64,000 nt of DNA from Luteolibacter ambystomatis (GCF_018137965.1 NZ_CP073100.1:4785754-4849753), one strand, 5' to 3'. Counted from the stretch's first letter, positions 17,481 through 26,542 are shown. The notes: generated by a model not told the origin, from the sequence alone. Made by a program: numbers and translations.

Positions 17481-18551
17481 GTGAAACGTTTCATTCCGCT
17501 TCCGCTCTTCATCGCCTGCGTCACTCCGGCCTTTGCCGACAAGGTCCAGGTCAAGGTGGTCACGCCCGCTGCGGCGACCGCGCCGCGTGCCTTCGAGGTG
17601 CCCGCCCGCACCGAGCCCGCCGAGTCCGCCACCATCTTCAGCCGAGCCACCGGTGTGATCCGCGAGCGCAAGGTGGACATCGGCGATCGCGTGAAGGCTG
17701 GCGACGTGCTGGCCGTGATCGATGCTCCGGAAATCGCGCTTCAGATCGAAGCCGCGCAAGCCGCCATCGACCAGGCCACCGCCAAGGCCAAGGTCGCTCG
17801 CACCGTTGCGGACCGTGCGGAGGGATTGCTCCGCGAAAAGGCCGTCTCGAAGGAGTCGTCCGAGCAACAGTCCGCCACGGCGGAGGAATTGGAGGCTTCG
17901 GTGCGTGCTTCGAAAGCGGAACTGGGTCGCCTCAAGGAACTCCAGGGCTTCATGATCATCCGCGCGCCGTTCGATGCCACCATCGCCGCGCGTAAGATCG
18001 ATCGTGGCGATCATGTCAACGGAGACCCTTCGTCGGCGGATGCCTGGCTCTTCCAGCTCTATCGCATCAATGAGCTGCGCGTGGTCGTGCAGGCCGCGCC
18101 GGACCTCGCGTTGCGGGTCGCGGAAGGCACGGAGGGCAAGGTGGGGTTCCCCGAGCTGCCCGGCCAGCGTTTCACCGCCAAGGTGACCCGCACCAGCCGC
18201 GCGCTCGAAACCACGTCCGGCACCATGCGCGTGGAGCTGATGTTGAAAAACGAGGACCGCACCCTGCCCTCCGGTCTCACCGGCAGCGTGACCTTCGATC
18301 TCGCGCCCGCGCCGGGCACTTTCCTCGTCCCGAACAACACGTTGCTTGTCCGTGGCGGCCGCACCTACGTCGCCGCCGTGCAGGATGGCAAGGTGAAGCT
18401 GGTGGAGGTCGCGCAAGGTCGCAATCTCGGCGAGCAGGTGGAGATCACCTCCGCGGGTCTCACCGGCCAGCCGGTGATCGTCAGTCCGAACGCGCTCATG
18501 CGCGAAGGTGATGAAGTGGAAGCCGTGCCGCTGCCGCCGAAGAAGAACTGA
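17481..18551 (+). CDS. RND efflux periplasmic adaptor subunit (HlyD/MFP family)
   Basis: A 356-residue protein starting with GTG at 17481, which gives a signal peptide (VKRFIPLPLFIACVTPAFA). It shows the adaptor order: barrel-sandwich half (IRERKVDIGDRVKAGDVLAVIDAPE), a coiled-coil hairpin (about residues 80-150, with Ala/Glu-rich heptads), the second half (MIIRAPFDATIAARKIDRGDHV), then beta-barrel and membrane-proximal domains (LTGQPVIVSPNALMREGDEV). It links the permease to an outer-membrane channel. It is the second and last gene of the operon; permease before adaptor is the less common gene order. Confidence 0.93.
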   Translation: MKRFIPLPLFIACVTPAFADKVQVKVVTPAAATAPRAFEVPARTEPAESATIFSRATGVIRERKVDIGDRVKAGDVLAVIDAPEIALQIEAAQAAIDQATAKAKVARTVADRAEGLLREKAVSKESSEQQSATAEELEASVRASKAELGRLKELQGFMIIRAPFDATIAARKIDRGDHVNGDPSSADAWLFQLYRINELRVVVQAAPDLALRVAEGTEGKVGFPELPGQRFTAKVTRTSRALETTSGTMRVELMLKNEDRTLPSGLTGSVTFDLAPAPGTFLVPNNTLLVRGGRTYVAAVQDGKVKLVEVAQGRNLGEQVEITSAGLTGQPVIVSPNALMREGDEVEAVPLPPKKN

Positions 18552-18641
18552 GATTCCTCTTCTTCGTAGCCGGAGTCGTGAGACTTCGGGCGGGGGGGGG
18601 ATGTGGATCATTCCCGTTAGCTACGATCCATCTCGTAGTTG

Positions 18642-19262
18642 TCAGGCCTTTCCTATGGAAAGCGCGGCTTCCCATTCGACGTGCTCGCCGGGCAGCCCGT
18701 GCTCCATCAGTGACGCGCGGACTTTCTCGAACGACGGCTCGATGATCCCCTCGCGTTCGATCTGCACCTGATCCGCCTCCCATTCGGGATTCACGTGCTT
18801 CGCCAGCACCCAGCACGCCCACGCCCGCGCGGTGCGGCGCTCGATTGCATGACCGCTCATGCGGGTGGCCAGATGCTGGTAGTGGCGGCGGGGATTGCCG
18901 AGGAAGCCGCCACGATCCTCCTGGCGGAGAATCCACCCGACAGCCCGGTACGGAATCGGATGATTCTCGAGAACCGCTGCATCCTGCGTGCCGCACAATG
19001 TGGCACCCATCGCACGATTCAACATCAGCAGCGCCTGCGCGGGCAGGCCTTCCAACCATCGGGATTGTCCGCACAGCAGAGCTTGCCGGTAAAACTCCGC
19101 GCCGCGATTCCCATCGCGATGCTCAGCCAGTCGCGATGCCGGATGGCGCTCGCCACCGATGTCCGGCAGATGCGGACACGGGGTGGTGATCGTCGTATCG
19201 ACGGGCTTGGCCATGGTCGGCAGCTTCGCCGGATTCGCGGCCCATGCAAGCGGTGGCTCCAA
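18642..19262 (-). CDS. Hypothetical protein (206 aa)
   Basis: A soluble protein with no signal peptide or recognised domain. A TTG start at 19262 is supported by AGGAG nine to ten bases upstream on the minus strand; an ATG at 19214 is the alternative and would remove 16 residues. The middle reads RWLEGLPAQALLMLNRAMGA and YRAVGWILRQEDRGGF, and the C-terminal part is rich in charged residues. It is divergent from the WYL regulator gene, with 66 bases between the starts. Confidence 0.65.
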   Translation of the reverse strand: MEPPLAWAANPAKLPTMAKPVDTTITTPCPHLPDIGGERHPASRLAEHRDGNRGAEFYRQALLCGQSRWLEGLPAQALLMLNRAMGATLCGTQDAAVLENHPIPYRAVGWILRQEDRGGFLGNPRRHYQHLATRMSGHAIERRTARAWACWVLAKHVNPEWEADQVQIEREGIIEPSFEKVRASLMEHGLPGEHVEWEAALSIGKA

Positions 19263-19328
19263 CGGTTATAGCTCCTGCGGCTTTTGCTGGCCTCCACGGG
19301 ACTGTTCTGATGAACTGGTCTCCGCGCC

Positions 19329-20315
19329 ATGAACCGCATCGACCGCCTTACCGGCATCATCCTGCTGTTGCAGAGCCACCGCGTGATCACCGCGGAGCAG
19401 ATCGCCGCGCATTATGAGATCAGCGTGCGCACGGTGTATCGTGATCTGGCGGCGCTGGGGGAGGCGGGCGTGCCGATCATCGCGGAGGCGGGTATGGGCT
19501 ACAGCCTGATGCGTGGCTACCACATGCCGCCGGTGATGTTTACGGAGGATGAAGCGGCGGCCCTTTTCATGAGCGGCGAGATCGCCGAGCAGATCGCGGA
19601 CGAGTCCTTGCGCGACTCGCTGCGCGCGGCCTTGCTGAAGGTGCGCTCGGTCCTGCCTGCGGATCGCCGCGACTATCTCGACCGGCTTTCCGAGCGAACC
19701 AAGGTGTGGCTGAGCCGCCGGTCCGTGCAGGAGGACGAGGAATGCCATCAGGCGTTGATGCGCTTGCAAGAGGCCGTGGTCCGCCGCCGTTGCACCGCAC
19801 TGCGTTATGATGCGGGCAACCGTGGCGAGATCACCACCCGCATGGTGGAACCGTTGGGAGTCGTTTTCTACGCTCGCCAGTGGCATCTCATCGCCTGGTG
19901 CCGGATGCGGAAGGCGATGCGTGATTTCCGGCTCGACCGGCTGGTCGACTGGGAAGTGACGGACGAGTCCTTCCTAGGGCACGAGGATTTCTCCCTCAGC
20001 GAGTTTTTGGAGGAAGCGATCCGCGGGCGGGAGCTGGTTCCGGCCACGGTGATCTTCCACCCGCAGGTCATGGAACGGGTGCGCGGCGAGATGATGTGCG
20101 CCCGGACCCGCGAGACGCGGCTGCCCGACGGACGCTACCAGGTCGATACGTTGACGGGTTCTCTGGAGTGGCTGGCCGGATGGTTGATGAGCTTTGGAAC
20201 GACGGTGGAGGTGGCGGAGCCGCTGGAACTGCGGTCGATGGTCCGGAACCTCGCCTTCCAGATCGCGGAGGCCCATGCAGGAGCTTTTGAAAATATTCCA
20301 ACACTCCTGACATAG
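19329..20315 (+). CDS. WYL-domain transcriptional regulator (YafY/DeoR-type HTH)
   Basis: A 328-residue regulator. The N-terminal winged HTH (about residues 1-60) includes LQSHRVITAEQIAAHYEISVRTVYRDLAAL, typical of HTH_11 regulators. The WYL domain lies near residues 135-220 (VEPLGVVFYARQWHLIAWCRM), where the characteristic W-Y-L region is degenerate, followed by a WCX-type C-terminal extension (residues 230-315). WYL domains bind ligands, often nucleic acids or nucleotides. The next gene encodes a VOC-superfamily protein, a pairing seen widely in bacteria. A perfect 6-bp inverted repeat overlaps its stop codon. Confidence 0.92.
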   Translation: MNRIDRLTGIILLLQSHRVITAEQIAAHYEISVRTVYRDLAALGEAGVPIIAEAGMGYSLMRGYHMPPVMFTEDEAAALFMSGEIAEQIADESLRDSLRAALLKVRSVLPADRRDYLDRLSERTKVWLSRRSVQEDEECHQALMRLQEAVVRRRCTALRYDAGNRGEITTRMVEPLGVVFYARQWHLIAWCRMRKAMRDFRLDRLVDWEVTDESFLGHEDFSLSEFLEEAIRGRELVPATVIFHPQVMERVRGEMMCARTRETRLPDGRYQVDTLTGSLEWLAGWLMSFGTTVEVAEPLELRSMVRNLAFQIAEAHAGAFENIPTLLT

Positions 20316-20324
20316 GGTTGTCAG
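20307..20324. promoter_or_regulatory. Inverted repeat CTGACA-N6-TGTCAG between the WYL and VOC genes
   Basis: CTGACA (20307-20312) and TGTCAG (20319-20324) are exact reverse complements separated by TAGGGT. The left half and spacer overlap the end of the WYL gene, and the repeat lies about 73 bases before the VOC start. It is a plausible operator for the WYL regulator acting on the VOC gene. Confidence 0.6.
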
Positions 20325-20396
20325 TGGCATGGGTTTGGATGTGGACGTCCTCCGATGAGCGGGGACGAAACCATCACCTCAAACGAATCCAACCCT

Positions 20397-20771
20397 ATGA
20401 AAAAGAACGCCCTGAACTGGTTCGAAATCCACGTCGCCGACCTCGCCCGCGCCAAGCGCTTCTATGACACGATCCTGGACACCACGCTCCAGACCGTGGA
20501 GTGCGAAACGGGCTGCCAGATGGCCATTTTTCCTCACGAGCAGGGACAGGGCATCGGTGGTGCGCTGACGAAGATGGACGAATGCGGCCCGGCGGCCGGT
20601 GGCACCGTGGTCTATCTGAATGTCGAGGGTGACCTCGATGGAGTGTTGTCCCGTGTCGTTGCCGCGGGAGGCAAGATCGTCCGCGAGCGCATGGCCATCC
20701 CGCCGCACGGTTTCATCGGCATCATCGGTGACACCGAGGGCAACGTCGTCGGTCTCCACAGCATGGTGTGA
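20397..20771 (+). CDS. VOC-superfamily protein (glyoxalase/bleomycin-resistance fold)
   Basis: A 124-residue protein with the beta-alpha-beta-beta-beta repeat of the VOC fold: NWFEIHVADLARAKRFYDTIL at the start and MAIPPHGFIGIIGDTEGNVVGLHS at the end. Such proteins are metal-dependent lyases, isomerases or dioxygenases, or binding proteins without catalysis; the function here is not known. The ATG at 20397 gives the normal family length; an in-frame upstream ATG at 20355 would add 14 unrelated residues. It follows the WYL regulator on the same strand and ends just before a strong terminator. Confidence 0.9.
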   Translation: MKKNALNWFEIHVADLARAKRFYDTILDTTLQTVECETGCQMAIFPHEQGQGIGGALTKMDECGPAAGGTVVYLNVEGDLDGVLSRVVAAGGKIVRERMAIPPHGFIGIIGDTEGNVVGLHSMV

Positions 20772-20783
20772 ACCTGTGGCTGA

Positions 20784-20825
20784 TCCCTGCTTCCGGAATA
20801 TTTCCGGAGGCAGGGATGCTTTTTG
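20784..20825 (+). terminator. Rho-independent terminator after the WYL-VOC unit
   Basis: A 16-bp stem (20784-20799 with 20803-20818, one G-U pair) around a three-base loop, followed by GCTTTTT. It begins 12 bases after the VOC stop codon. It separates the WYL-VOC unit from the TIR gene, whose own promoter must therefore lie between 20826 and 20914. Confidence 0.88.
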
Positions 20826-20914
20826 CCAGCGGAGGACAAATGATCCCGGCGTTTCCCATTGCCATCCTAACCGCTTTACCCTTCGCGCTCCGTCGGCTTG
20901 CATGTCTCCGGATC

Positions 20915-23524
20915 ATGGAGACGCAACCCCCTGCGCGTACATTCTGGTGCTTCATCAGCTACCGCCACGCCGATAACAAGGATTCCGGCCGCCAGTGGGC
21001 GACGTGGCTGCACCAGCAGATCGAGACCTACGAGGTGCCGTCCGATCTGGTCGGCACCGTCAATGGACGGGGCGATACGATCCCCGAGCGGATCTTTCCC
21101 GTCTTCCGTGATGAGGACGAGTTGCCCGCGAACGCTGATCTGGCCTCGCCGATCTACCGCGCGCTGGATGCCTCGAAGTTCCTCGTCGTGCTGTGTTCGC
21201 CGCGGGCGGTGCAGTCGAGCTACGTTGCGGACGAGATCGTGTACTACAAGAAGATCGGCCGCAGCGACCGGGTACTCGCGGCGATCCTCGATGGCGATCC
21301 GCGCGACAGCTTTCCAAGACCCCTGCAACATCCCGTCGATGCGAATGGAGTGTTGATTGAAAACGAGCACGCCGAACCCATCGCCGCGGATTTCCGTCTC
21401 GTCGATGACACGCAGGGGTGGACCAGTCCGGAGGCTTACCGGCAGGCCTTGGAAGGCAATGGCGTGGCGCGCAAGGAAATCGACCGCCTTGTGACCGACT
21501 ACAAGGGCCGCCTCGAACTTGGGAAACTCAAGATCATCGCTGGTGTGCTCGGCCTGCCGCTCGGCACGCTGACGCAGCGTGACAAGGTCTATCAGCTAGA
21601 GAAAGAGCGCCGCCGCGCCCGCATTTTCCGCCGGGTGACGGCAGCCATGTCGGTGCTGCTCGTTGCCGCGATTGCCGGCGGCGTGTTTGCCTCGATCAAG
21701 CAGCGCGAGGCGGAAGCCCAGAGGCTGGCGGCCGTTTCAGCCCGTGACGCGGAGGCCACGGCGCGTTCGCTGGCGGAATCGCGGCGTGTCGAGGCGGAGG
21801 ATGCGCGGGGTGTCGCGGAAACGCGCCGGACCGAGGCGGAACAGGCGAAGACGCTCGCGGAGCAGCGCCGCGTGGAATCCGAGTCCCGCCTCGCGAAGAG
21901 CAACATCCTGCTCGCGGACCGCCTCACCCGCGAGGGCAACACCATCGATGCGGCGAGCGCCTTGTGGGAGGTGCCGGAGCACGAGCGCCAGTGGGACTGG
22001 GGCTATCTGCTCGGCCGCGCGTATCCGGAGACGGGCTATTTCCAGATCTCGAATGCGGATGGCGTTCCCCTTGCGGCGCAGGCCTGCGCGCTCGATCCTT
22101 CCGGGCGCCAGGCGGCGTTCTGGGGCGGGGATTTGTTGAAGCGCATCCGCATCCAGCCGGACGGTGCTGCTACGATGGATACCGTAGCCGTGAAAAACGG
22201 CGTGGCGCAGGCGGTGGTGAGCCGCTCCGGTGCCATGGCATTTCTGGATGGCAACGTGGTGCGCGTGATTTTGCCGGACGGCAGGGAGGCACCCCCGCTG
22301 GAACTCGCGGACCAGGAGCCGGAGATTTTCCCGCCACTTGCCTTCCTGGACGATGCCGGAACGATGCTGGTGCTGAAGTCCGGCGAGTCCTGGCGGATTC
22401 TCCGTGCGTCCGAGCAGGGTGTGGCTGAGTTCGGGCGGATCGAGGAGAATTTCGAATCGGAACGTTTCTGCGGCAGTTCGGCGGACGGGCATCGCTGGCT
22501 CGCCGCATCCTCGGATACGGGAGTGACCGTGTACGATGAGGAAGGCCGCATCGTGGACAAGATTCCCGGCGTCTGGCAGGGAAGCGCGGCCATTTCGGAG
22601 GATGGGACGGTGGCGGTCGGAGACATCACCGAGTCGGTGGAACTGCGCATGCCCGATGGCAAGCACCGCAAGCTCTTCACCGGCGAAGAGGGAGCGATCT
22701 CCCACTTGGCCACCGGTTGCACGTTGCGGTGGATGGGCAAGCGGCTCTTTGTCCGTACCGCGCATCAGGTGCGGATGTGGGATCTGCGGATGAAGCCGCC
22801 GAAGGGAGAAGAGCTTTCGCCGGGAGTGTGGGAAATCCCCGGTGAGAGCACGGTGCGCATGGCAGTCGGCGATGCGTGGATCGCCGTGACCCTGGTGGAT
22901 GGCTCCATCGCCATCGCCTCGACCGATGATATGACCGAGATCCAGCGTTTCCGCGGGCATTCCGGAGAGGTGCGGGATCTGCGCTTTCCATTCGATCATC
23001 TCCTCGCCAGTGCGGCGACGGATGGCACCCTGCGCTATTGGACGCCCGGAACTCACACGCGGATGGGCACGCAGACCGCGGAGATCAAGGATTCCCTCTT
23101 CAAGGGGAATCCCGATGTGTGGCCGGGCCTGGCCAAGGAAAACTCCGATGTCGGCCTACTGCCGGTGGGACCTGGAGTTCCGCCAGGGACGACCATCAAG
23201 GTGTCGTCTCCGGACGGGCGCTTTCATGCCACCACCGGCGAAGACGGACAGGTGCGTCTTTGGAAAGGCGATGGCACGGAGCCGTCGATCGTGTTGCCTG
23301 CACTTGGCAAGCGCGGCATCGGACTGGCCTTTTCGAAGGACGGTCGCAGCTTGGGCGCGGAATCGTTCGTGCCAGGGGAGTTTCTGGATTTCGAGCAGGA
23401 GTGGAACACCGAGCCGTGGACGCGTGTGCAGCTCGGGATTGATGCGTCGGCCGATTGGCGGAAGGCATACGAGCAGGTTTTCGAGAAGCGCTTCGAGGCC
23501 GCTTGGAAGACGCAGGGGAGGTGA
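20915..23524 (+). CDS. TIR-domain protein with transmembrane segment, coiled coil and C-terminal beta-propeller
   Basis: An 869-residue protein. The N-terminal TIR domain (about residues 8-140) has the box 1-like WCFISYRHAD, then FPVFRDEDELPANADLASPI and SSYVADEIVYYKK; Glu107 sits where the catalytic glutamate of NAD-cleaving TIR domains is found. One transmembrane segment (about 241-261) is followed by an Ala/Glu/Arg-rich coiled coil (about 262-340), a short helical block around RQWDWGYLLGRAYPE, and a WD40-like propeller (about 365-860) with units such as HSGEVRDLRFPFDHLLASAATDGTLRYW. The start at 20915 is chosen because upstream in-frame codons run through the terminator. It is a single-gene unit; no partner effector is adjacent. 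NADase activity and a defence or signalling role are inference. Confidence 0.88.
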   Translation: METQPPARTFWCFISYRHADNKDSGRQWATWLHQQIETYEVPSDLVGTVNGRGDTIPERIFPVFRDEDELPANADLASPIYRALDASKFLVVLCSPRAVQSSYVADEIVYYKKIGRSDRVLAAILDGDPRDSFPRPLQHPVDANGVLIENEHAEPIAADFRLVDDTQGWTSPEAYRQALEGNGVARKEIDRLVTDYKGRLELGKLKIIAGVLGLPLGTLTQRDKVYQLEKERRRARIFRRVTAAMSVLLVAAIAGGVFASIKQREAEAQRLAAVSARDAEATARSLAESRRVEAEDARGVAETRRTEAEQAKTLAEQRRVESESRLAKSNILLADRLTREGNTIDAASALWEVPEHERQWDWGYLLGRAYPETGYFQISNADGVPLAAQACALDPSGRQAAFWGGDLLKRIRIQPDGAATMDTVAVKNGVAQAVVSRSGAMAFLDGNVVRVILPDGREAPPLELADQEPEIFPPLAFLDDAGTMLVLKSGESWRILRASEQGVAEFGRIEENFESERFCGSSADGHRWLAASSDTGVTVYDEEGRIVDKIPGVWQGSAAISEDGTVAVGDITESVELRMPDGKHRKLFTGEEGAISHLATGCTLRWMGKRLFVRTAHQVRMWDLRMKPPKGEELSPGVWEIPGESTVRMAVGDAWIAVTLVDGSIAIASTDDMTEIQRFRGHSGEVRDLRFPFDHLLASAATDGTLRYWTPGTHTRMGTQTAEIKDSLFKGNPDVWPGLAKENSDVGLLPVGPGVPPGTTIKVSSPDGRFHATTGEDGQVRLWKGDGTEPSIVLPALGKRGIGLAFSKDGRSLGAESFVPGEFLDFEQEWNTEPWTRVQLGIDASADWRKAYEQVFEKRFEAAWKTQGR

Positions 23525-23550
23525 GGCGCTACGTAAGAAGATGCGAAGCC

Positions 23551-24453
23551 TCAATTTCTGCAGAGCCCGATCGCCCTTCGCACGACCTCGGCGGAGTGAC
23601 GGAAAGCAGTTGCCTCGGCATCATTCAGCACGGGTTTCAGCACTTTCTCGATTCCGCCGCGACCCACCACGACGGGCAGGCTCAGGCAGACATCGCTGAC
23701 GCCTTCATAGCCATCCACCCGTACGCTGAGAGGCATCGTCCGTTTGTCGTCCAGCGCGATGGACTCGAGAATGGCGGAGGCGGACATGGCGATGCCGTAG
23801 CTGGTGTGACCCTTGCGGCGGTAGATTTCCTGGCCCATGGTCGCAGCTTGTTGGAACATCGCGCGCCGTTCCGGGGTGTCCGCGATCCGTTCCGCGCCCG
23901 CATGGGCCATGCTCATGGCGGGGAACTGCGTGTCACCGTGTTCGCCGAGGATGTAGGCGCGGAGATCGTCCGGATAGATGCCGAGCTCGCGCGAGAGCAG
24001 GTGCCGGAAACGCATCGAGTCCAGCAGTGTGCCGGTGCCGAAAACCCGCGAGGCCGGCCATCCGGTGATACGCAGCGCCTGCCAGGTGAGAACATCCACC
24101 GGGTTCGTCACCATCAACAACAGCGCGTTTGGCGAGGCTTCCACCAGCGGAGGCAGCATCTTTTCGAGCAGTCGCGTGTTCGCCGGTCCCAATGCGAGGC
24201 GGTCTTCCACTTCCTGCGTTGCCGAGGCGCAAAAGACGATCACGTCTGAGCCCGCTGTATCCGCTACCTCTCCGGCACGGATCTTCACCGGCGCGGGATA
24301 GAACGATTCGCCATGCGCGAGATCCAGTGCCTCGCCGTGCATGCGATCGAGATCACGTCCGACCAGCACCAGTTCGCGGGCGAAGCCGCGCAGTGTCACG
24401 GCAAACGCGAGGGCCATGCCAACCTTTCCCGGCCCGATGATGGAGAGCTTCAT
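23551..24453 (-). CDS. L-lactate dehydrogenase-like enzyme (LDH/MDH superfamily)
   Basis: A 300-residue NAD-dependent 2-hydroxyacid dehydrogenase. The Rossmann GxGxxG is GPGKVG (residues 7-12), the proton-relay His is in GEHGDTQ, and substrate-binding Arg171 and Asp168 equivalents are in LLDSMRFRHL. The substrate-specificity loop reads SATQEVEDRLAL; Gln at the position that is Gln in lactate and Arg in malate dehydrogenases favours lactate, and the loop appears one residue shorter than usual. The gene stands alone. TAGGCT on the minus strand (24466-24461) ends seven bases before the ATG, consistent with a leaderless mRNA. Confidence 0.85.
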   Translation of the reverse strand: MKLSIIGPGKVGMALAFAVTLRGFARELVLVGRDLDRMHGEALDLAHGESFYPAPVKIRAGEVADTAGSDVIVFCASATQEVEDRLALGPANTRLLEKMLPPLVEASPNALLLMVTNPVDVLTWQALRITGWPASRVFGTGTLLDSMRFRHLLSRELGIYPDDLRAYILGEHGDTQFPAMSMAHAGAERIADTPERRAMFQQAATMGQEIYRRKGHTSYGIAMSASAILESIALDDKRTMPLSVRVDGYEGVSDVCLSLPVVVGRGGIEKVLKPVLNDAEATAFRHSAEVVRRAIGLCRN

Positions 24454-24523
24454 GACAGTGAGCCTAACTGCTGCGACATCCGATGAAAGACCGGGATGGG
24501 ACGGAGATGAAACTCAACAAACA

Positions 24524-24552
24524 TTGACCATCTGTATTTTCCGTGGATGTAT
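24524..24552 (+). promoter_or_regulatory. Candidate promoter of the second DUF4190 gene (leaderless spacing)
   Basis: TTGACC (24524-24529), 17 bases, ATGTAT (24547-24552), then seven bases to the ATG at 24560. The -35 matches five of six consensus bases; the -10 is weak. Confidence 0.55.
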
Positions 24553-24559
24553 CGCGGAT

Positions 24560-25084
24560 ATGACAATGCAACAACAGCAGTATCCCCGGACTTCCGGTCT
24601 TGCGATCGCCAGTTTGGTGACGGGGCTTCTGGGCCTGGGGTTGGTGGCCGTGATCTGCGGACACATCGCCCTCTCACAGATCAAGAAGTCCGCGGGCGCG
24701 CTCACTGGAAAGGGCATGGCGGTCACGGGTCTGGTCGTCGGCTACGTGACGATCGCGCTGGTGATGCTGCTCATGGTTCCGATGCTGTTCATCGGTGCCA
24801 GGGCTTGGAAGAAAGGTTCCGATCGCGCCGGCTGCATCATGTATCAGCGCAATGTCCAACAGGCGGTCCGCACCTATGAGGTCGCCAACCGTCTCAAGCC
24901 CGGTGCCCGGATCGATTGGGGCAAGGTCACCCTGCCCACCGGCACCAGCCTCACCCAACCCTGCCCGGCGGGTGGAGCCTATGTCATCAGCGAGACGATT
25001 CCTTCCGTGGGTGACATGGTGGTGGAATGCCCGCACGCGGGTGTGCCGGACAAGCATGAGCCGGCCGATCACCACGATTGGTGA
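24560..25084 (+). CDS. DUF4190 domain-containing membrane protein
   Basis: A 174-residue protein. Residues about 10-35 and 52-76 are two transmembrane segments separated by HIALSQIKKSAGALTGKGMA, the characteristic DUF4190 linker. The C-terminal 95 residues are extracytoplasmic and pseudopilin-like in composition (CIMYQRNVQQAVRTYEVANR, then a Pro/Gly-rich tail ending in His/Asp-rich residues). The ATG at 24560 is chosen because the candidate promoter ends seven bases before it; a second ATG two codons later is possible. The function is unknown; it is related in type to the protein at 10739-11086. Confidence 0.8.
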   Translation: MTMQQQQYPRTSGLAIASLVTGLLGLGLVAVICGHIALSQIKKSAGALTGKGMAVTGLVVGYVTIALVMLLMVPMLFIGARAWKKGSDRAGCIMYQRNVQQAVRTYEVANRLKPGARIDWGKVTLPTGTSLTQPCPAGGAYVISETIPSVGDMVVECPHAGVPDKHEPADHHDW

Positions 25085-25111
25085 CCGGCATTCCCGCCGG
25101 GTGGCGGTTCC

Positions 25112-26515
25112 TCAGCGGGCCGCCACCAGATCGTAGCCGCGCCAGTCGCCGATGGTCACATCGGCGAAGCTGCCCACCGGAATGGTCTCGTCCACATGGA
25201 CGGAGCCATCGATTTCCGGCGCGTCCCATTCGGTGCGGGCGATGCCGGGTTCTTCAACGAGGACGCGGACCTGCTTGCCGACCTGGGCCTGGTTGGTCTC
25301 ACCAGCCACCTTCTGGAGTTCCTGCATCGCACGGGACCAGCGGCTCTTGCGGGTCATGTGGTGGACGTGGTCGCCCATCTTGTAGGCGCGGGTGCCTTCC
25401 TCCTTCGAGTAGGAGAACACGCCGGCGCGCTCGAAGCGGAACTCACGGATGAACTGGAGAAGCTCTTCGAAGTCCTCTTCGGTTTCACCGGGGAAGCCGA
25501 CGATGAAAGTGGTGCGGATGCCGAGATTCGGGATGCCCGCGCGCATGCGGCGGAGCAGGTCGCGGATGTAGTCGCCGTTGGTCTGGCGCTGCATCAGCTT
25601 GAGCATGTTGTCCGAGATGTGCTGGAGCGGGATGTCCACGTACTTCGCGACCTTGTCGCACTCGGCGATGGTCTGGATGAGTTCGTCGGACCAATGCGCC
25701 GGATGGGTGTAGAGCAGGCGCACCCAGAACTCGCCTTCGATCTTGTTAATCTCGCGCAGCAACGTGGCCAGCGATTCGCCCTTGGTGGAATCGACCGGGG
25801 ACTTCGGGTTCGGGCGGGACTCGGTCCACTTGTCCATGCCGAAGTAGGTGGTGTCCTGGGAGATCAGGTTGATCTCCTTCACGCCGGATTTCACCAGAGC
25901 TTCCACTTCCTTCACCACGGACTCCTGTGTGCGGGAACGGTGGCGGCCGCGGATCTGGGGGATGATGCAGAAGGTGCAGGTGTGGTTGCAGCCCTCGGCG
26001 ATCTTCACGTAGGCGAAGTGCTCGGGAGTGAGGCGGAAGCGCGGCGTGGTGTAGTCCGGCACGTACTGCGGCTTCAGCGTCACGAAGTCGCGCGGGTCTT
26101 CCGTGGCGGCGGGGCCTTCGGTTTTCTGGACCTCGGCGTCGTTCTTCTTGCCGAGCAGGTTTTCGATGATGGGCGCGACCTTGGTGATCTGGTCGAGGCC
26201 GATGAAGGCGTCCACTTCCGGCATGATGCCGGGCAGGTCCTTGGCGAAGCGCTGCGACAGGCAGCCCGCGACGATGATCTTCTGGCGGGCGCGCTCCGGA
26301 TTGGTGCCGCGCTCGTTGACCGCGCCGAACACCGTGTCGATCGACTCCTGCTTCGCCATGTCGATGAACGAGCAGGTGTTCACGATCAGCACGTCCGCCA
26401 GATCGGCCTCGGAGGTGAGCGTCATCCCGGCTTCAGCCAGATGGCCCATCATGACTTCGGAGTCGATGAGGTTCTTGGCGCAGCCGAGCGAGATGAGACC
26501 GACGGTGGTGGACAT
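25112..26515 (-). CDS. rimO: Ribosomal protein uS12 methylthiotransferase RimO
   Basis: A 467-residue radical-SAM enzyme that methylthiolates an aspartate of ribosomal protein S12. The N-terminal UPF0004 domain begins VGLISLGCAKNLIDSEVMMG with the expected cysteines (also NTCSFI and GCLSQRF). The radical-SAM CxxxCxxC is in CNHTCTFCIIP, and a C-terminal TRAM domain covers about the last 65 residues. The start at 26515 is chosen over an upstream in-frame start because it begins at the conserved N-terminus. An intrinsic terminator lies only 27 bases upstream of the start, between rimO and the preceding gene on the same strand. Confidence 0.95.
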   Translation of the reverse strand: MSTTVGLISLGCAKNLIDSEVMMGHLAEAGMTLTSEADLADVLIVNTCSFIDMAKQESIDTVFGAVNERGTNPERARQKIIVAGCLSQRFAKDLPGIMPEVDAFIGLDQITKVAPIIENLLGKKNDAEVQKTEGPAATEDPRDFVTLKPQYVPDYTTPRFRLTPEHFAYVKIAEGCNHTCTFCIIPQIRGRHRSRTQESVVKEVEALVKSGVKEINLISQDTTYFGMDKWTESRPNPKSPVDSTKGESLATLLREINKIEGEFWVRLLYTHPAHWSDELIQTIAECDKVAKYVDIPLQHISDNMLKLMQRQTNGDYIRDLLRRMRAGIPNLGIRTTFIVGFPGETEEDFEELLQFIREFRFERAGVFSYSKEEGTRAYKMGDHVHHMTRKSRWSRAMQELQKVAGETNQAQVGKQVRVLVEEPGIARTEWDAPEIDGSVHVDETIPVGSFADVTIGDWRGYDLVAAR

Positions 26516-26542
26516 GGTGGAAAGGGGTTCGGAAATCAGGGC

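Noticed and set aside
18590-18600. A run of nine G after the RND adaptor gene, within a GAGTC/GACT imperfect hairpin
   Set aside because: No T-run follows and no second copy was found; it may be a slipped-strand site or a relic of a REP-like element, but nothing supports a function.
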